A stretch of DNA of 64,000 bases, taken from NCBI RefSeq assembly GCF_000263595.1, contig NZ_ADES01000011.1:83684-147683 (forward strand), given 5' to 3'. The notes under the pieces were generated by a model, which had not been told where the DNA came from, searched no databases, and saw nothing but the letters and a program-made list of their open reading frames with translations. A program made the translations under genes and the position numbers. This DNA comes from Gardnerella vaginalis 1500E. GTDB taxonomy: Bacteria > Actinomycetota > Actinomycetes > Actinomycetales > Bifidobacteriaceae. Below are positions 38,814 to 48,272 of the stretch, one piece after another (positions within the stretch are counted from its first letter, which is position 1; every line of letters begins with the position of its first letter).

Positions 38814-40031
38814 ATGGAAAAATACAACAATTGGAAACGAAAATTTTATGCAATATGGGCAGGGCAAGCAGTATCATTAATCACTAGTGCCATCCTGCAA
38901 ATGGCGATTATTTTTTACCTTACAGAAAAAACAGGATCTGCGATGGTCTTGTCTATGGCTTCATTAGTAGGTTTTTTACCCTATGCGATTTTGGGACCTG
39001 CCATTGGTGTGCTAGTGGATCGTCATGATAGGAAGAAGATAATGATTGGTGCCGATTTAATTATCGCAGCAGCTGGTGCAGTGCTTGCTATTGTTGCATT
39101 CTGTATGGAGCTACCTGTCTGGATGATTATGATAGTATTGTTTATCCGTAGCATTGGAACAGCTTTTCATACCCCAGCACTCAATGCGGTTACACCACTT
39201 TTAGTACCAGAAGAACAGCTAACGAAATGCGCAGGCTATAGTCAGTCTTTGCAGTCTATAAGCTATATTGTTAGTCCGGCAGTTGCAGCACTCTTATACT
39301 CCGTTTGGGATTTAAATGCTATTATTGCCATCGACGTATTGGGTGCTGTGATTGCATCTATTACGGTAGCAATTGTACGTATACCTAAGCTGGGTAATCA
39401 AGTGCAAAGTTTAGAACCAAATTTCATAAGGGAGATGAAAGAAGGAGTTGTGGTTCTGAGACAAAACAAAGGATTGTTTGCCTTATTACTCTTAGGAACA
39501 CTATATACTTTTGTTTATATGCCAATCAATGCACTATTTCCTTTAATAAGCATGGAACACTTTAATGGAACGCCTGTGCATATTTCTATTACGGAAATTT
39601 CCTTTGCATTTGGGATGCTAGCAGGAGGCTTATTATTAGGAAGATTAGGGGGCTTCGAAAAGCATGTATTACTAATAACAAGTTCATTTTTTATAATGGG
39701 GACCAGTTTAGCCGTTTCGGGAATACTTCCTCCAAATGGATTTGTAATATTCGTAGTTTGCTGTGCAATAATGGGGCTTTCGGTGCCATTTTATAGCGGT
39801 GTGCAAACAGCTCTTTTTCAGGAGAAAATTAAGCCTGAATATTTAGGACGTGTATTTTCTTTGATCGGAAGTATCATGTCACTTGCTATGCCAATTGGGT
39901 TAATTCTTTCTGGATTCTTTGCTGATAAAATCGGTGTAAATCATTGGTTTTTACTATCAGGTATTTTAATTATTGGCATTGCTATAGTTTGCCAAATGAT
40001 AACTGAGGTTAGAAAATTAGATTTAAAATAA
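38814..40031 (+). CDS. mef: Macrolide efflux MFS transporter Mef(A/E)
   Basis: 405 residues, the exact length of Mef(A)/Mef(E), proton-driven exporters of 14- and 15-membered macrolides. The start MEKYNNWKRKFYAIWAGQAV, the MFS motif LVDRHDRKKIMIG between TM2 and TM3, and the end ITEVRKLDLK all match what I recall of the streptococcal protein. About 12 membrane segments. AGGAGA precedes the ATG. The frame is intact. The Mega-like context favours the mef(E) allele, but I cannot separate E from A without alignment. It acts together with the ABC-F protein Msr(D) encoded downstream. Confidence 0.95.
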   Translation: MEKYNNWKRKFYAIWAGQAVSLITSAILQMAIIFYLTEKTGSAMVLSMASLVGFLPYAILGPAIGVLVDRHDRKKIMIGADLIIAAAGAVLAIVAFCMELPVWMIMIVLFIRSIGTAFHTPALNAVTPLLVPEEQLTKCAGYSQSLQSISYIVSPAVAALLYSVWDLNAIIAIDVLGAVIASITVAIVRIPKLGNQVQSLEPNFIREMKEGVVVLRQNKGLFALLLLGTLYTFVYMPINALFPLISMEHFNGTPVHISITEISFAFGMLAGGLLLGRLGGFEKHVLLITSSFFIMGTSLAVSGILPPNGFVIFVVCCAIMGLSVPFYSGVQTALFQEKIKPEYLGRVFSLIGSIMSLAMPIGLILSGFFADKIGVNHWFLLSGILIIGIAIVCQMITEVRKLDLK

Positions 40032-40051
40032 ACAATATTGGAGGAATATTT

Positions 40052-40072
40052 ATGTATCTTATTTTCATGTAA
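40052..40072 (+). CDS. Leader peptide MYLIFM of msr(D)
   Basis: A 6-codon ORF after GGAGGA in the mef-msr(D) gap. It matches the known MsrDL leader, on which macrolide-bound ribosomes stall to allow read-through into msr(D). Confidence 0.88.
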   Translation: MYLIFM

Positions 40073-40077
40073 CTCTT

Positions 40078-40105
40078 CCTGCTAAAATCGCAGGGTTTTC
40101 CCTGC
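40078..40105 (+). promoter_or_regulatory. Alternative hairpins of the msr(D) attenuator
   Basis: CCTGC (40078-40082) can pair with GCAGG (40090-40094), or GCAGGG (40090-40095) with CCCTGC (40100-40105) around TTTT. The two pairings are mutually exclusive, as expected of an attenuator just after the leader peptide. Confidence 0.6.
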
Positions 40106-40150
40106 ATACAAGCAAATGAAAGCATGCGATTATAGACAGGAGGAAATGTT

Positions 40151-41614
40151 ATGGAATTAATATTAAAAGCAAAAGACATTCGTGTGGAATTCAAAGGACG
40201 CGATGTTTTAGATATAAATGAATTAGAAGTATATGATTATGACCGTATTGGTTTAGTAGGAGCAAATGGTGCTGGAAAAAGCACTTTACTCAGGGTACTT
40301 TTAGGAGAATTAACTCCCCCAGGATGTAAAATGAATCGTCTGGGTGAACTTGCCTATATTCCCCAGTTGGACGAAGTAACTCTGCAGGAGGAAAAAGATT
40401 TTGCACTTGTAGGCAAGCTAGGTGTTGAGCAATTAAATATACAGACTATGAGCGGTGGTGAAGAAACAAGGCTTAAAATAGCACAGGCCTTATCGGCACA
40501 GGTTCATGGTATTTTAGCGGATGAACCTACGAGCCATTTAGACCGTGAAGGAATTGATTTTCTAATAGGACAGCTAAAATATTTTACAGGTGCACTGTTA
40601 GTTATTAGCCATGACCGCTATTTTCTTGATGAAATAGTAGATAAAATATGGGAACTGAAAGATGGCAAAATCACTGAGTATTGGGGAAACTATTCTGATT
40701 ATCTTCGTCAGAAAGAGGAAGAACGTAAGAGCCAAGCTGCAGAATACGAACAATTTATTGCGGAACGTGCCCGATTGGAAAGGGCTGCGGAGGAAAAGCG
40801 AAAACAGGCTCGTAAAATAGAACAGAAGGCAAAAGGTTCTTCAAAGAAAAAAAGTACTGAAGACGGAGGGCGTTTAGCTCATCAAAAATCAATAGGAAGT
40901 AAGGAAAAAAAGATGTATAATGCTGCTAAAACCCTAGAGCACAGGATTGCGGCCTTAGGAAAAGTAGAAGCTCCGGAAGGCATTCGCAGAATTCGTTTCA
41001 GGCAAAGTAAAGCATTGGAGCTCCATAATCCATACCCTATAGTCGGTGCAGAAATTAATAAAGTATTTGGGGATAAGGCTCTGTTTGAAAATGCATCTTT
41101 TCAAATTCCGTTAGGAGCAAAAGTGGCGTTAACTGGTGGTAATGGAATCGGAAAAACAACTTTAATCCAAATGATCTTAAACCATGAAGAAGGAATTTCT
41201 ATTTCGCCTAAGGCAAAAATAGGTTACTTTGCACAGAATGGTTACAAGTACAACAGTAATCAGAATGTTATGGAGTTTATGCAGAAGGATTGTGACTACA
41301 ATATATCAGAAATTCGTTCAGTGCTAGCATCTATGGGGTTCAAACAGAACGATATTGGAAAAAGTTTATCTGTTTTAAGCGGTGGAGAAATTATAAAATT
41401 GTTGCTTGCTAAAATGCTCATGGGTAGATATAACATCCTAATAATGGATGAACCCAGTAACTTCCTTGACATACCAAGTTTAGAGGCTTTGGAAATACTA
41501 ATGAAGGAGTACACCGGAACTATCGTGTTTATCACCCACGATAAACGATTACTCGAAAATGTAGCAGATGTAGTTTATGAAATTAGAGATAAGAAAATAA
41601 ATCTGAAACATTAA
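40151..41614 (+). CDS. msr(D): ABC-F ribosome protection protein Msr(D) (Mel)
   Basis: 487 residues, the known length of Msr(D). Two ABC domains: Walker [10 protein letters not shown] and GGNGIGKTT, signatures MSGGEETRL and LSGGEIIKL, and the catalytic Glu in ADEPTS and MDEPSN. Between them is a basic coiled-coil linker ([26 protein letters not shown]) that reaches the peptidyl-transferase centre and displaces the macrolide. No membrane segments, as in all ABC-F proteins. AGGAGG lies just upstream of the ATG. Frame intact. With mef it confers macrolide resistance in streptococci; expression in this host is inference. Confidence 0.95.
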
Positions 41615-41623
41615 ATTTAAGGT

Positions 41624-41661
41624 AGTCGCTGGTCAGTATAGTCTGTTCTGGTTGGCGACTC
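41624..41661 (+). terminator. Hairpin after msr(D)
   Basis: AGTCGCTGGTCAG (41624-41636) pairs imperfectly with CTGGTTGGCGACT (41648-41660). Confidence 0.55.
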
Positions 41662-41702
41662 CATTGTTAAAGAGTATAAAGACTTTAGATTTTATGAATA
41701 TT

Positions 41703-41739
41703 AAAAATAGGAACAGTCAATTGAACTGCTCCTATTTTT
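41703..41739. terminator. Bidirectional terminator between msr(D) and the minus-strand genes
   Basis: AAAAATAGGAACAGT (41703-41717) pairs with ACTGCTCCTATTTTT (41725-41739), one mismatch, with A and T runs at the two ends. It overlaps the stop of the convergent gene. Confidence 0.85.
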
Positions 41740-42031
41740 CTGCTAAATATATTGTAGTTTTCTTATATGTATAATGATAGATTAGCGGATTCTCATCTAC
41801 GGTACTTACTTCAAATATGAAGAAGTGATCGCGGTTATCTCTGGACTTTTCCTTATTGAGGACAAAGTAATTCTTACGTGAAGTCGCCATTGTTTTTAGG
41901 ATATCATCAGTTAGGAAGGTCAATGGAATATTCATGTTAGAGTAGCGGTAGAAGTCACGTTCAAAATCTTGGTAGCTCTCGCTATAATAGTCCATTTGTA
42001 GGTGATTACGCTGAAACTCAAGCTGATTCAT
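41732..42031 (-). CDS. Small conserved protein of the Mega/ICE umuC operon
   Basis: 99 residues starting MNQLEFQRNHLQMDYYSESY after AGGAGG (ATG 42031). No motif I can name with confidence; similar small proteins follow umuC in streptococcal mobile elements. It overlaps the upstream gene by 14 bases. Probably a passenger. Confidence 0.7.
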   Translation of the reverse strand: MNQLEFQRNHLQMDYYSESYQDFERDFYRYSNMNIPLTFLTDDILKTMATSRKNYFVLNKEKSRDNRDHFFIFEVSTVDENPLIYHYTYKKTTIYLAEK

Positions 42032-42386
42032 AGAGCACCTCCTCGACAAGTTCAATACTAATAATGTCTTTTAATTTCAAATTGATGTGACCTGTTGTAG
42101 TTTTTATCAAAATGAAATCTTTGGTCAGACTTGGTATTGTTCCAGTGTAGGAAACACGCTTGTTTTTTTCAATCACTTGAATGCGTGTGCGTAGCTGCCC
42201 GGCGTATACTTGACTGAGGAGTAATAATTTCTTCTCTAGTGATAAGTCAGACATGTACGTTACTTTGTTTGTATCATCAGAGAGTGCTGATGCATGTTCA
42301 GATAGGAAAAAGCCCATCCATTTTTGCATCTTTGTATCCTGGTACTCTCTTGCTGATTGAAATGGTAAATATGAACGGTCAATCAT
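42018..42386 (-). CDS. YolD-like protein of the element
   Basis: 122 residues starting MIDRSYLPFQSAREYQDTKM after AAAGGA. The C-terminal half (RIQVIEKNKRVSYTGTIPSL, then ILIKTTTGHINLKLKDIISI) has the pattern of YolD-like small beta domains, which are commonly encoded beside UmuC-type polymerases. Function unknown. Confidence 0.7.
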   Translation of the reverse strand: MIDRSYLPFQSAREYQDTKMQKWMGFFLSEHASALSDDTNKVTYMSDLSLEKKLLLLSQVYAGQLRTRIQVIEKNKRVSYTGTIPSLTKDFILIKTTTGHINLKLKDIISIELVEEVLYESA

Positions 42387-42398
42387 ATCAAATCCTTT

Positions 42399-42734
42399 CT
42401 ATGCAGAGGCAAGGGTATTTTTATCAAATTGAATCGTAAAACCTTGAATTCCCCCACCTGTGTAACATTCTTTAAAGCGATTGATTACCTCAGTATAGAT
42501 TATCACAGATGAGCTTGTTGGCTTAATGCTAAATGTAAATTCCAATGGTAATCGGTTTTCAGATTTAGCATGTACTAGTCGTATCGATATTTCAGTTGTT
42601 TTGAGTTTTCTCTGACGAAGTTTTGAAGTTGCTGTTTCAACGATTCCATGTAAAAATCTTTCAAGCATTTCAATATCATTACATCCTTTGCTACGGATTT
42701 CTGAAAATTGTACTGTATTTTTTTCTTGTTTCAT
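42399..42734 (-). CDS. Small protein of the element, unknown function
   Basis: 111 residues. Its ATG overlaps the umuC stop (ATGA) and GGAGGGA lies upstream, so translation is coupled to umuC. Segments such as ERFLHGIVETATSKLRQRK and TEVINRFKECYTGGGIQGFT vaguely recall a polymerase little-finger fold, but it is a separate ORF. Likely a passenger of the umuC operon. Confidence 0.6.
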   Translation of the reverse strand: MKQEKNTVQFSEIRSKGCNDIEMLERFLHGIVETATSKLRQRKLKTTEISIRLVHAKSENRLPLEFTFSIKPTSSSVIIYTEVINRFKECYTGGGIQGFTIQFDKNTLASA

Positions 42735-43161
42735 TTTAATCCCTCCAATCCACCCGCGGAATGACCACCGATAAGTTTACTGCGTTCAATATTTCTGGAA
42801 CCTTCAGTTAGGACGGTTCCTTTTTGTATGGCTAAAAAACCAAACTGTTCTCTGACAACATCAATAGCTGTCTGAAGTCTATTATCTTTTTCAATTTGTT
42901 CTACATCATCAAAGAGTGATAGTAGAGTATAGCTTTCATCTACGAAGCCACTATAAGATACACCAATTTGTCTCACTGCACCAGAGGTGTATTTTTTCGG
43001 AATAATACAAGTACATGACTCACCATTGTTTTGGGGAGATTTGCGGGTTCAATTTTATTCTGAGCATTTATAGATTTTTTCATCTCAGTCCTAGAATAGC
43101 CAATATGAATAGAAACGACAGTAGTCAATACTAGGGCTACTGTTCCGTTCCACAGTATCAT
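42731..43161 (-). pseudogene. Truncated and frameshifted UmuC-like Y-family polymerase
   Basis: Only the C-terminal ~140 codons remain. The upstream frame (VVSIHIGYSRTEMKKSINAQ ... VLVLFRKN) and the downstream frame (MRQIGVSYSGFVDES ... LFDDVEQ ... SKLIGGHSAGGLEGLK) are consecutive parts of one UmuC little-finger domain separated by a one-base slip at the CGAAAAAATAC run near 42990-43003. The catalytic half is missing at the element's right end. Streptococcal Mega and Tn5252-type elements carry a longer umuC here. Confidence 0.8.
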
Positions 43162-43199
43162 TTAAAAATCATTTTCACACCCTTTCGTCTATTAGTATA

Positions 43200-44036
43200 G
43201 AAGAAAGCTCTCAGCACATATTGGAAGTTTATGGTGAAAGCGCTAATCTTTGCGATGATTCAATAGATTTTATTGGATTGGATGATTTTAATAGTTTTGC
43301 TGGGCAAGAGATTTCGGACATTGAAGGAAAAATATATCCTTCGAAAGAATGTAGCTTCTTTATGACATTCCCAAAAGAATATGCGTATTTTAATTGCGAT
43401 GAAAATTCTCAATGGGTTAAAGGCATACAGCATTGGATTCCAACAGTTTCAAAATCTTTTATTCAAAACGCGAATATAAACGGTAAAGAAAGCGCTGTTA
43501 GAAATACTGCATGTGTTGCTTTCGTACGATGGTGCGACATGTTTCTGCACGACAAGAAAATGTTTGGATATGATTTAGTAAATCTTGCTATTGGAATGTT
43601 CCACAATATTAACGTCCGCGACGCAATGCTTATATCTATTTTAGATGAGAATCAAGAATGGTATGACGACAATGCTTTAGCAGAATTCGCATGGTATCCG
43701 CACACGCCTATGGTGTCAGATAGATTGCGTCAATTTTTAGAAGCTAAGTTTATTCAAACAAGCAAAAAGCCGAATATAAAAAGAGCAATAACAGCATGCA
43801 GAGTGTTACAAGTTATGGCATTTGCTACACAAAGTATACCGGAGCTAACAGTGCAAATTTACGCACTTTTAGCCTATATTAGCTGGTGGTTTAGGCTAGG
43901 TAACGTTAAAAAATATACTGAGCGAGCATTGAGTATAGATAGTGATTGTACAATGGCAAAAATTGTTGAAGGAGCTTATGAAAATAAGCTTGAACCAGCC
44001 TGGATATCAGAATGCGCCACGCCGCAAGAAAAATAA
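43200..44036 (+). pseudogene. DUF4192-family protein, 3' part of a disrupted gene
   Basis: About 278 codons with no ribosome-binding site; the first usable start codon is TTG 43221. The sequence (IEGKIYPSKECSFFMTF ... MLISILDENQEWYD ... ALLAYISWWFRLGNVKKYTERALSID) is the C-terminal part of a DUF4192 protein, a family of unknown function often beside sigA in actinobacteria. The upstream junction is with the resistance element. The frame after the junction is intact, suggesting a recent event. Function is probably lost. Confidence 0.75.
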
Positions 44037-44142
44037 GGGGGAATAATCGTCGTGCTTAAATGGTTTACTACTTAAGGTAAAACTTGCCCTTGCTTGAACT
44101 ATGCCTATATGCGCTGCAAGGGGATACTACAGGAGGAACAGT

Positions 44143-45636
44143 TTGACGAGCGAAGTTGAATCATCAGCTGATCAGAGCGAAGAGCAAGATGGTAATAAGC
44201 CTGTAAAAGCACGTAAAACAAGTACTGCACGACAAAGTCACGCTCGCACTTCGTCTACTGCTAGTAAAACGCGTAGTTCTCGTTCAAAAAAAGTAGTTGA
44301 AAATCAAACTGATACTGAGTTAGGTTTGAGCGAAGTCGAATCTGAAGTTGAAGCAGAAGTTCGCAACAATAGTGATAACAGTATCGATAATGCTCAAAAT
44401 GATGCTATAGAAGATGGTGATTCATTAGCTATTGACGATTCATTAGACGATGCTCATCTTGACGATGAGGATCAAATGAATTTGGAAGATTTGGATGATA
44501 TTCATCCGGAAGATATATCTGATGTTGATGATCTTGGAGATGTTGATAGCGATCTTGAAGATGATGTAGATGATCTTGAAGATGTTGAAGACAATGATCA
44601 ACATAAGCATGATGTTCCTCAAGTTCCACAGGCTAAGGGCGCATTTATTGTTCGAGATGACGATGATGACGATAATCTAACTCCTTCCGGAAATCCTAAG
44701 CGCCGAGTTATTGCTACAGGAGCTACTGCTGACCCTGTTAAGGATTATTTGAAGCAGATTGGCCGCGTGAGCTTGCTGAACGCTGAGCAGGAAGTTGATT
44801 TGTCGGAACGTATTGAGGCTGGCTTGTACGCTCAGCATTTACTGGATACCGAGATTGACAGTATGGAATTTAAGCGCAAGCGCGAACTTAAGTGGGCTGC
44901 GGCAGACGGTAAGAAAGCTAAAGATCATCTTTTGGAAGCAAACTTGCGTCTTGTTGTTTCTCTTGCTAAGCGCTATACCGGTCGCGGAATGCTTTTCCTT
45001 GATTTGATTCAGGAAGGTAATCTTGGTTTAATTCGAGCTGTAGAAAAGTTCGATTGGAAGAAGGGCTTTAAGTTCTCCACTTACGCAACATGGTGGATTC
45101 GCCAAGCAATCACTCGCGCTATGGCAGATCAGGCTCGTACAATTCGAGTTCCAGTGCATATGGTGGAAGTTATTAATAAGCTTTCTAGAGTTCAGCGTCA
45201 AATGCTTCAAGATTTAGGTCGCGAGCCTACGCCAGATGAGCTTGCGCGCGAGCTTGATATGCCAGTTGAAAAGGTGCAAGAAGTACAAAAGTATGGGCGT
45301 GAGCCTATTTCTTTGCATACACCTTTGGGTGAAGATGGCGATTCTGAGTTCGGAGATTTGATTGAGGATACTGACGCAATAGCACCATCTGATGCTGTAG
45401 CATTCTCTCTTCTGCAAGAGCAGTTCAGGCAGGTTCTTGAGACATTAGCTCCTCGGGAGGCTGGTGTTATTAAAATGCGTTACGGTTTGGAAGATGGTCA
45501 GCCTAAGACTTTGGATGATATTGGTCGCGTTTATGGCGTTACTCGTGAGCGTATTCGCCAGATTGAGTCCAAGACAATGTCTAAGTTGCGTCATCCTTCT
45601 AGATCGCAAACTTTGCGTGACTTCTTAGATCAGTGA
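44143..45636 (+). CDS. sigA: Primary RNA polymerase sigma factor (SigA/RpoD)
   Basis: 497 residues. The TTG at 44143 is chosen because AGGAGG lies six bases upstream; the frame from ATG 44101 has none. Residues ~1-190 are disordered, first Ser/Lys-rich then very acidic (Asp/Glu runs). Region 1.2 is [21 protein letters not shown], region 2 [20 protein letters not shown] and [20 protein letters not shown], region 3 [12 protein letters not shown], region 4.2 [20 protein letters not shown]. It directs core polymerase to housekeeping promoters of the TTGACA/TATAAT kind seen in this window. Confidence 0.97.
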   Translation: MTSEVESSADQSEEQDGNKPVKARKTSTARQSHARTSSTASKTRSSRSKKVVENQTDTELGLSEVESEVEAEVRNNSDNSIDNAQNDAIEDGDSLAIDDSLDDAHLDDEDQMNLEDLDDIHPEDISDVDDLGDVDSDLEDDVDDLEDVEDNDQHKHDVPQVPQAKGAFIVRDDDDDDNLTPSGNPKRRVIATGATADPVKDYLKQIGRVSLLNAEQEVDLSERIEAGLYAQHLLDTEIDSMEFKRKRELKWAAADGKKAKDHLLEANLRLVVSLAKRYTGRGMLFLDLIQEGNLGLIRAVEKFDWKKGFKFSTYATWWIRQAITRAMADQARTIRVPVHMVEVINKLSRVQRQMLQDLGREPTPDELARELDMPVEKVQEVQKYGREPISLHTPLGEDGDSEFGDLIEDTDAIAPSDAVAFSLLQEQFRQVLETLAPREAGVIKMRYGLEDGQPKTLDDIGRVYGVTRERIRQIESKTMSKLRHPSRSQTLRDFLDQ

Positions 45637-45658
45637 TTTTGTAACGTTATATTGCAAA

Positions 45659-45697
45659 AGTGTCGTGTTTCTACTTTAGTTAAGATGCGACACTTAT
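45659..45697 (+). terminator. Possible terminator between sigA and parE
   Basis: AAGTGTCG (45659-45666) pairs with CGACACTT (45688-45695) around a 21-base loop; the T tail is weak. Confidence 0.5.
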
Positions 45698-45729
45698 TGC
45701 TTAATAGTTAGCTTATATAAGGGGTAGAA

Positions 45730-48114
45730 GTGGTCTCTAAAGAGCAAGAGCAATATGATGCCGACAGTTTGACAGTGCTAGAAGGCTTGGATGCTGTAAG
45801 AAAGCGTCCAGGAATGTATATTGGCACTACAGACAGCCAAGGATTAATGCATTGCCTCTGGGAGATTATTGACAATGCGGTTGACGAGGCTTTGGCTGGA
45901 GCTTGTGACCATATTGTTGTTACTCTTCACGATGATGGTTCTATTGAAGTTGCAGATAACGGCCGCGGTATTCCAGTAGATGTTGAGCCTAAAACAAAGC
46001 TCACTGGTGTTGAAGTCGTTTTAACTAAGCTTCACGCTGGAGCAAAGTTTGGTAACGCGTCTTATAATGCTGCAGGCGGTTTGCATGGCGTTGGTTCTTC
46101 TGTTGTAAACGCTTTAAGTTTGCGTTTGGATGTTGAAGTTGATAGAGACGGTAAAACGCATCATATGGCGTTCCATCAAGGACATCCTGGTGTTTATAGC
46201 GATGCGGATCCGGAGCATCCATCTCCAGCATCTCCGTTTAAGCGCACGCGCAAAAATAAGCCTACTGAGCTTGAAATTATTGGCACTGTTTCGCCAAAAA
46301 CTACCGGAACTCGTGTACGCTATTGGGCGGATCCAGAAATCTTCAATTCTACTGCTCATTTTAGCTATGAGCAGCTTATTGCTCGCGTGCGTCAAACAAG
46401 TTTCCTAGTTCCTGGCTTAAAGATTACTGTTATTGACGAGCATGTTCCTGAAGGTGAATCTGCAAATATTGAAGAAATTGATTCTCCTGAAGATAATGTT
46501 GCAGAAAATGATGTTACAGAAAATAATCTTCTTGAAAATCAGTCTGATAATAGCGATGACTCTGTGGCTGAATTTGAAGAATTAGAATCTGAAACAACAT
46601 TAGAAGATGAAGATAAGTCTGAAGATGAGACTGAAAATATAGCGATTGAAAATTCTGAATCTGAAGAATCAACAGCACAATCTATTGCAAATGCTGAGTC
46701 TGCTAACTCAATGCAAAATAAGCATCACCCTCGCGTGATTGAGTTTTTGCATAATGGTGGCGTTAAAGATTTCGTTGATTTTCTTTCAAAAGGTGAAGCA
46801 GTATCCGATATTTGGCGCATTTCTGGCGAAGATACGTATGTAGAAGAAACGCAAGCCGTTGATTCTGCAGGAGATTTACACGCGCAGCAAGTAACTCGAA
46901 AATGCGGTGTTGACATTGCAATGCGCTGGGTAAACGGCTACGATTCAACGATTATTAGTTTCGTAAACGTTGTTGAAACTCCTGGCGGAGGCATGCACGT
47001 TGACGGCTTTATGCAGGGATTAACTAAGCAGATTCGTAAAGCCGTGGAAGATAATGCTAGAAAGCTTAAAGTAAATCTTAAAGACGCCAACACAAAAATT
47101 GAGCGCGACGACATTATGGCAGGCTTGGTAGCAGTCGTAACGGTTCGAATTGCTGAGCCTCAATTCCAAGGTCAAACTAAGGATGTTCTTGGAACCGCAC
47201 AAGTTAAGCCAATCGTTACCAAAATGACTGACGCTCAATTTGGCGAAATGATTACCGGTTCTAAGCGAGGATTCAAAGAGCAGTCTGCTAGAGTTTTGGA
47301 AAAAATCGTTTCCGAAATGCATGCGCGTATTCAGGCGCGTAAAACTAAGGAAGTTACTCGCAGAAAGAATGCTCTTGAGTCCGCTTCAATGCCGCCAAAA
47401 CTTTCCGACTGCCAGCCTGGAAACGACGATGTTGCAGAACTTTTCATCGTCGAGGGCGATTCTGCACTTGGTACTGCAAAAGCTGCTCGAAACTCTGCTT
47501 TCCAAGCGCTTCTTCCAATTCGCGGTAAGATTTTGAACGTGCAAAAAGCAAGTCTTGCGCAAATGCTTTCCAATAAAGAGTGCGCTGCAATTATTCAGGT
47601 TGTTGGAGCAGGATCTGGCGCAAGTTTTGATATTTCGCAAGCGCGTTATAACAAGATTGTTATGATGACCGATGCAGATGTTGACGGCGCGCACATTCGT
47701 ATTTTGCTGCTAACGCTGTTCTACCGTTATATGCGTCCGCTTATTGAGCACGGTCACGTTTATGCTGCAGTGCCGCCTCTTCACAGAATTGCGCTCGCTG
47801 GAAAGCGCAAGGGCGAGTATATTTACACGTATTCAGACGACGAATTGGCTGGAAAGCTTGATGATTTGCAAGCTAAAGGCATTGATTTTAACAGCGATAT
47901 TCAGCGTTACAAGGGCTTGGGTGAGATGGATGCAGATCAGCTTGCAGACACAACCATGGATCCTAGAACTCGCATGCTTCGAAGGATTCGTATGGAAGAT
48001 GCTCAGCAGGCGAGTGAAGTATTTGATTTGCTAATGGGCGATGATGTTCCTCCGCGCAAGCAGTTTATTGTTGATAACGCAGACGACTTTGATCGTTCCA
48101 AAATCGATACCTGA
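45730..48114 (+). CDS. parE: DNA topoisomerase IV subunit B
   Basis: 794 residues of the ATPase subunit. GHKL ATP site: WEIIDNAVDEALAG, DNGRGIPVD, GGLHGVGSSVVNAL. The TOPRIM domain has EGDSALG and MMTDADVDGAHIR, then a C-terminal tail. An acidic low-complexity insert (residues ~240-330, mostly Glu/Asp/Ser/Asn) interrupts the transducer region before FLHNGGVKDFVDFL. Named parE, not gyrB, because it sits beside sigA and pairs with the gyrA-like gene at 55-58 kb, as topoisomerase IV genes do in actinobacteria, whereas gyrB/gyrA lie near the origin. GTG start after AAGGGG. Confidence 0.88.
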   Translation: MVSKEQEQYDADSLTVLEGLDAVRKRPGMYIGTTDSQGLMHCLWEIIDNAVDEALAGACDHIVVTLHDDGSIEVADNGRGIPVDVEPKTKLTGVEVVLTKLHAGAKFGNASYNAAGGLHGVGSSVVNALSLRLDVEVDRDGKTHHMAFHQGHPGVYSDADPEHPSPASPFKRTRKNKPTELEIIGTVSPKTTGTRVRYWADPEIFNSTAHFSYEQLIARVRQTSFLVPGLKITVIDEHVPEGESANIEEIDSPEDNVAENDVTENNLLENQSDNSDDSVAEFEELESETTLEDEDKSEDETENIAIENSESEESTAQSIANAESANSMQNKHHPRVIEFLHNGGVKDFVDFLSKGEAVSDIWRISGEDTYVEETQAVDSAGDLHAQQVTRKCGVDIAMRWVNGYDSTIISFVNVVETPGGGMHVDGFMQGLTKQIRKAVEDNARKLKVNLKDANTKIERDDIMAGLVAVVTVRIAEPQFQGQTKDVLGTAQVKPIVTKMTDAQFGEMITGSKRGFKEQSARVLEKIVSEMHARIQARKTKEVTRRKNALESASMPPKLSDCQPGNDDVAELFIVEGDSALGTAKAARNSAFQALLPIRGKILNVQKASLAQMLSNKECAAIIQVVGAGSGASFDISQARYNKIVMMTDADVDGAHIRILLLTLFYRYMRPLIEHGHVYAAVPPLHRIALAGKRKGEYIYTYSDDELAGKLDDLQAKGIDFNSDIQRYKGLGEMDADQLADTTMDPRTRMLRRIRMEDAQQASEVFDLLMGDDVPPRKQFIVDNADDFDRSKIDT

Positions 48115-48210
48115 TTTTGCTATATAAACACTTTGTTGATAAGTGAAACTGAATTATCAATTACATGTGAATTACTTACGAGTATTGATTACGCGTAAAT
48201 TACTTACACA

Positions 48211-48247
48211 AAATCCTCCTGTATAGTGAATTGCTGCAGGAGGATTT
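48211..48247. terminator. Bidirectional terminator between parE and the Panacea gene
   Basis: AAATCCTCCTG (48211-48221) pairs perfectly with CAGGAGGATTT (48237-48247). Confidence 0.8.
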
Positions 48248-48272
48248 ATATGTATATTAGTTATTTAACTAG

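Larger units (their letters stand above)
37712..43199. mobile_element. Mega-like macrolide-resistance element (about 5.5 kb, ends approximate)
   Basis: Contains mef and msr(D) with their two leader peptides, then minus-strand small genes and a umuC tail, which is the content known for the streptococcal Mega element (macrolide efflux genetic assembly, about 5.5 kb). Its genes look like Firmicutes genes, unlike the flanking bifidobacterial ones. It lies between two pieces of what seems one chromosomal gene. No transposase or intact integrase is present. I saw no obvious terminal inverted repeats or target duplication, so the ends may be off by tens of bases. Confidence 0.8.
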
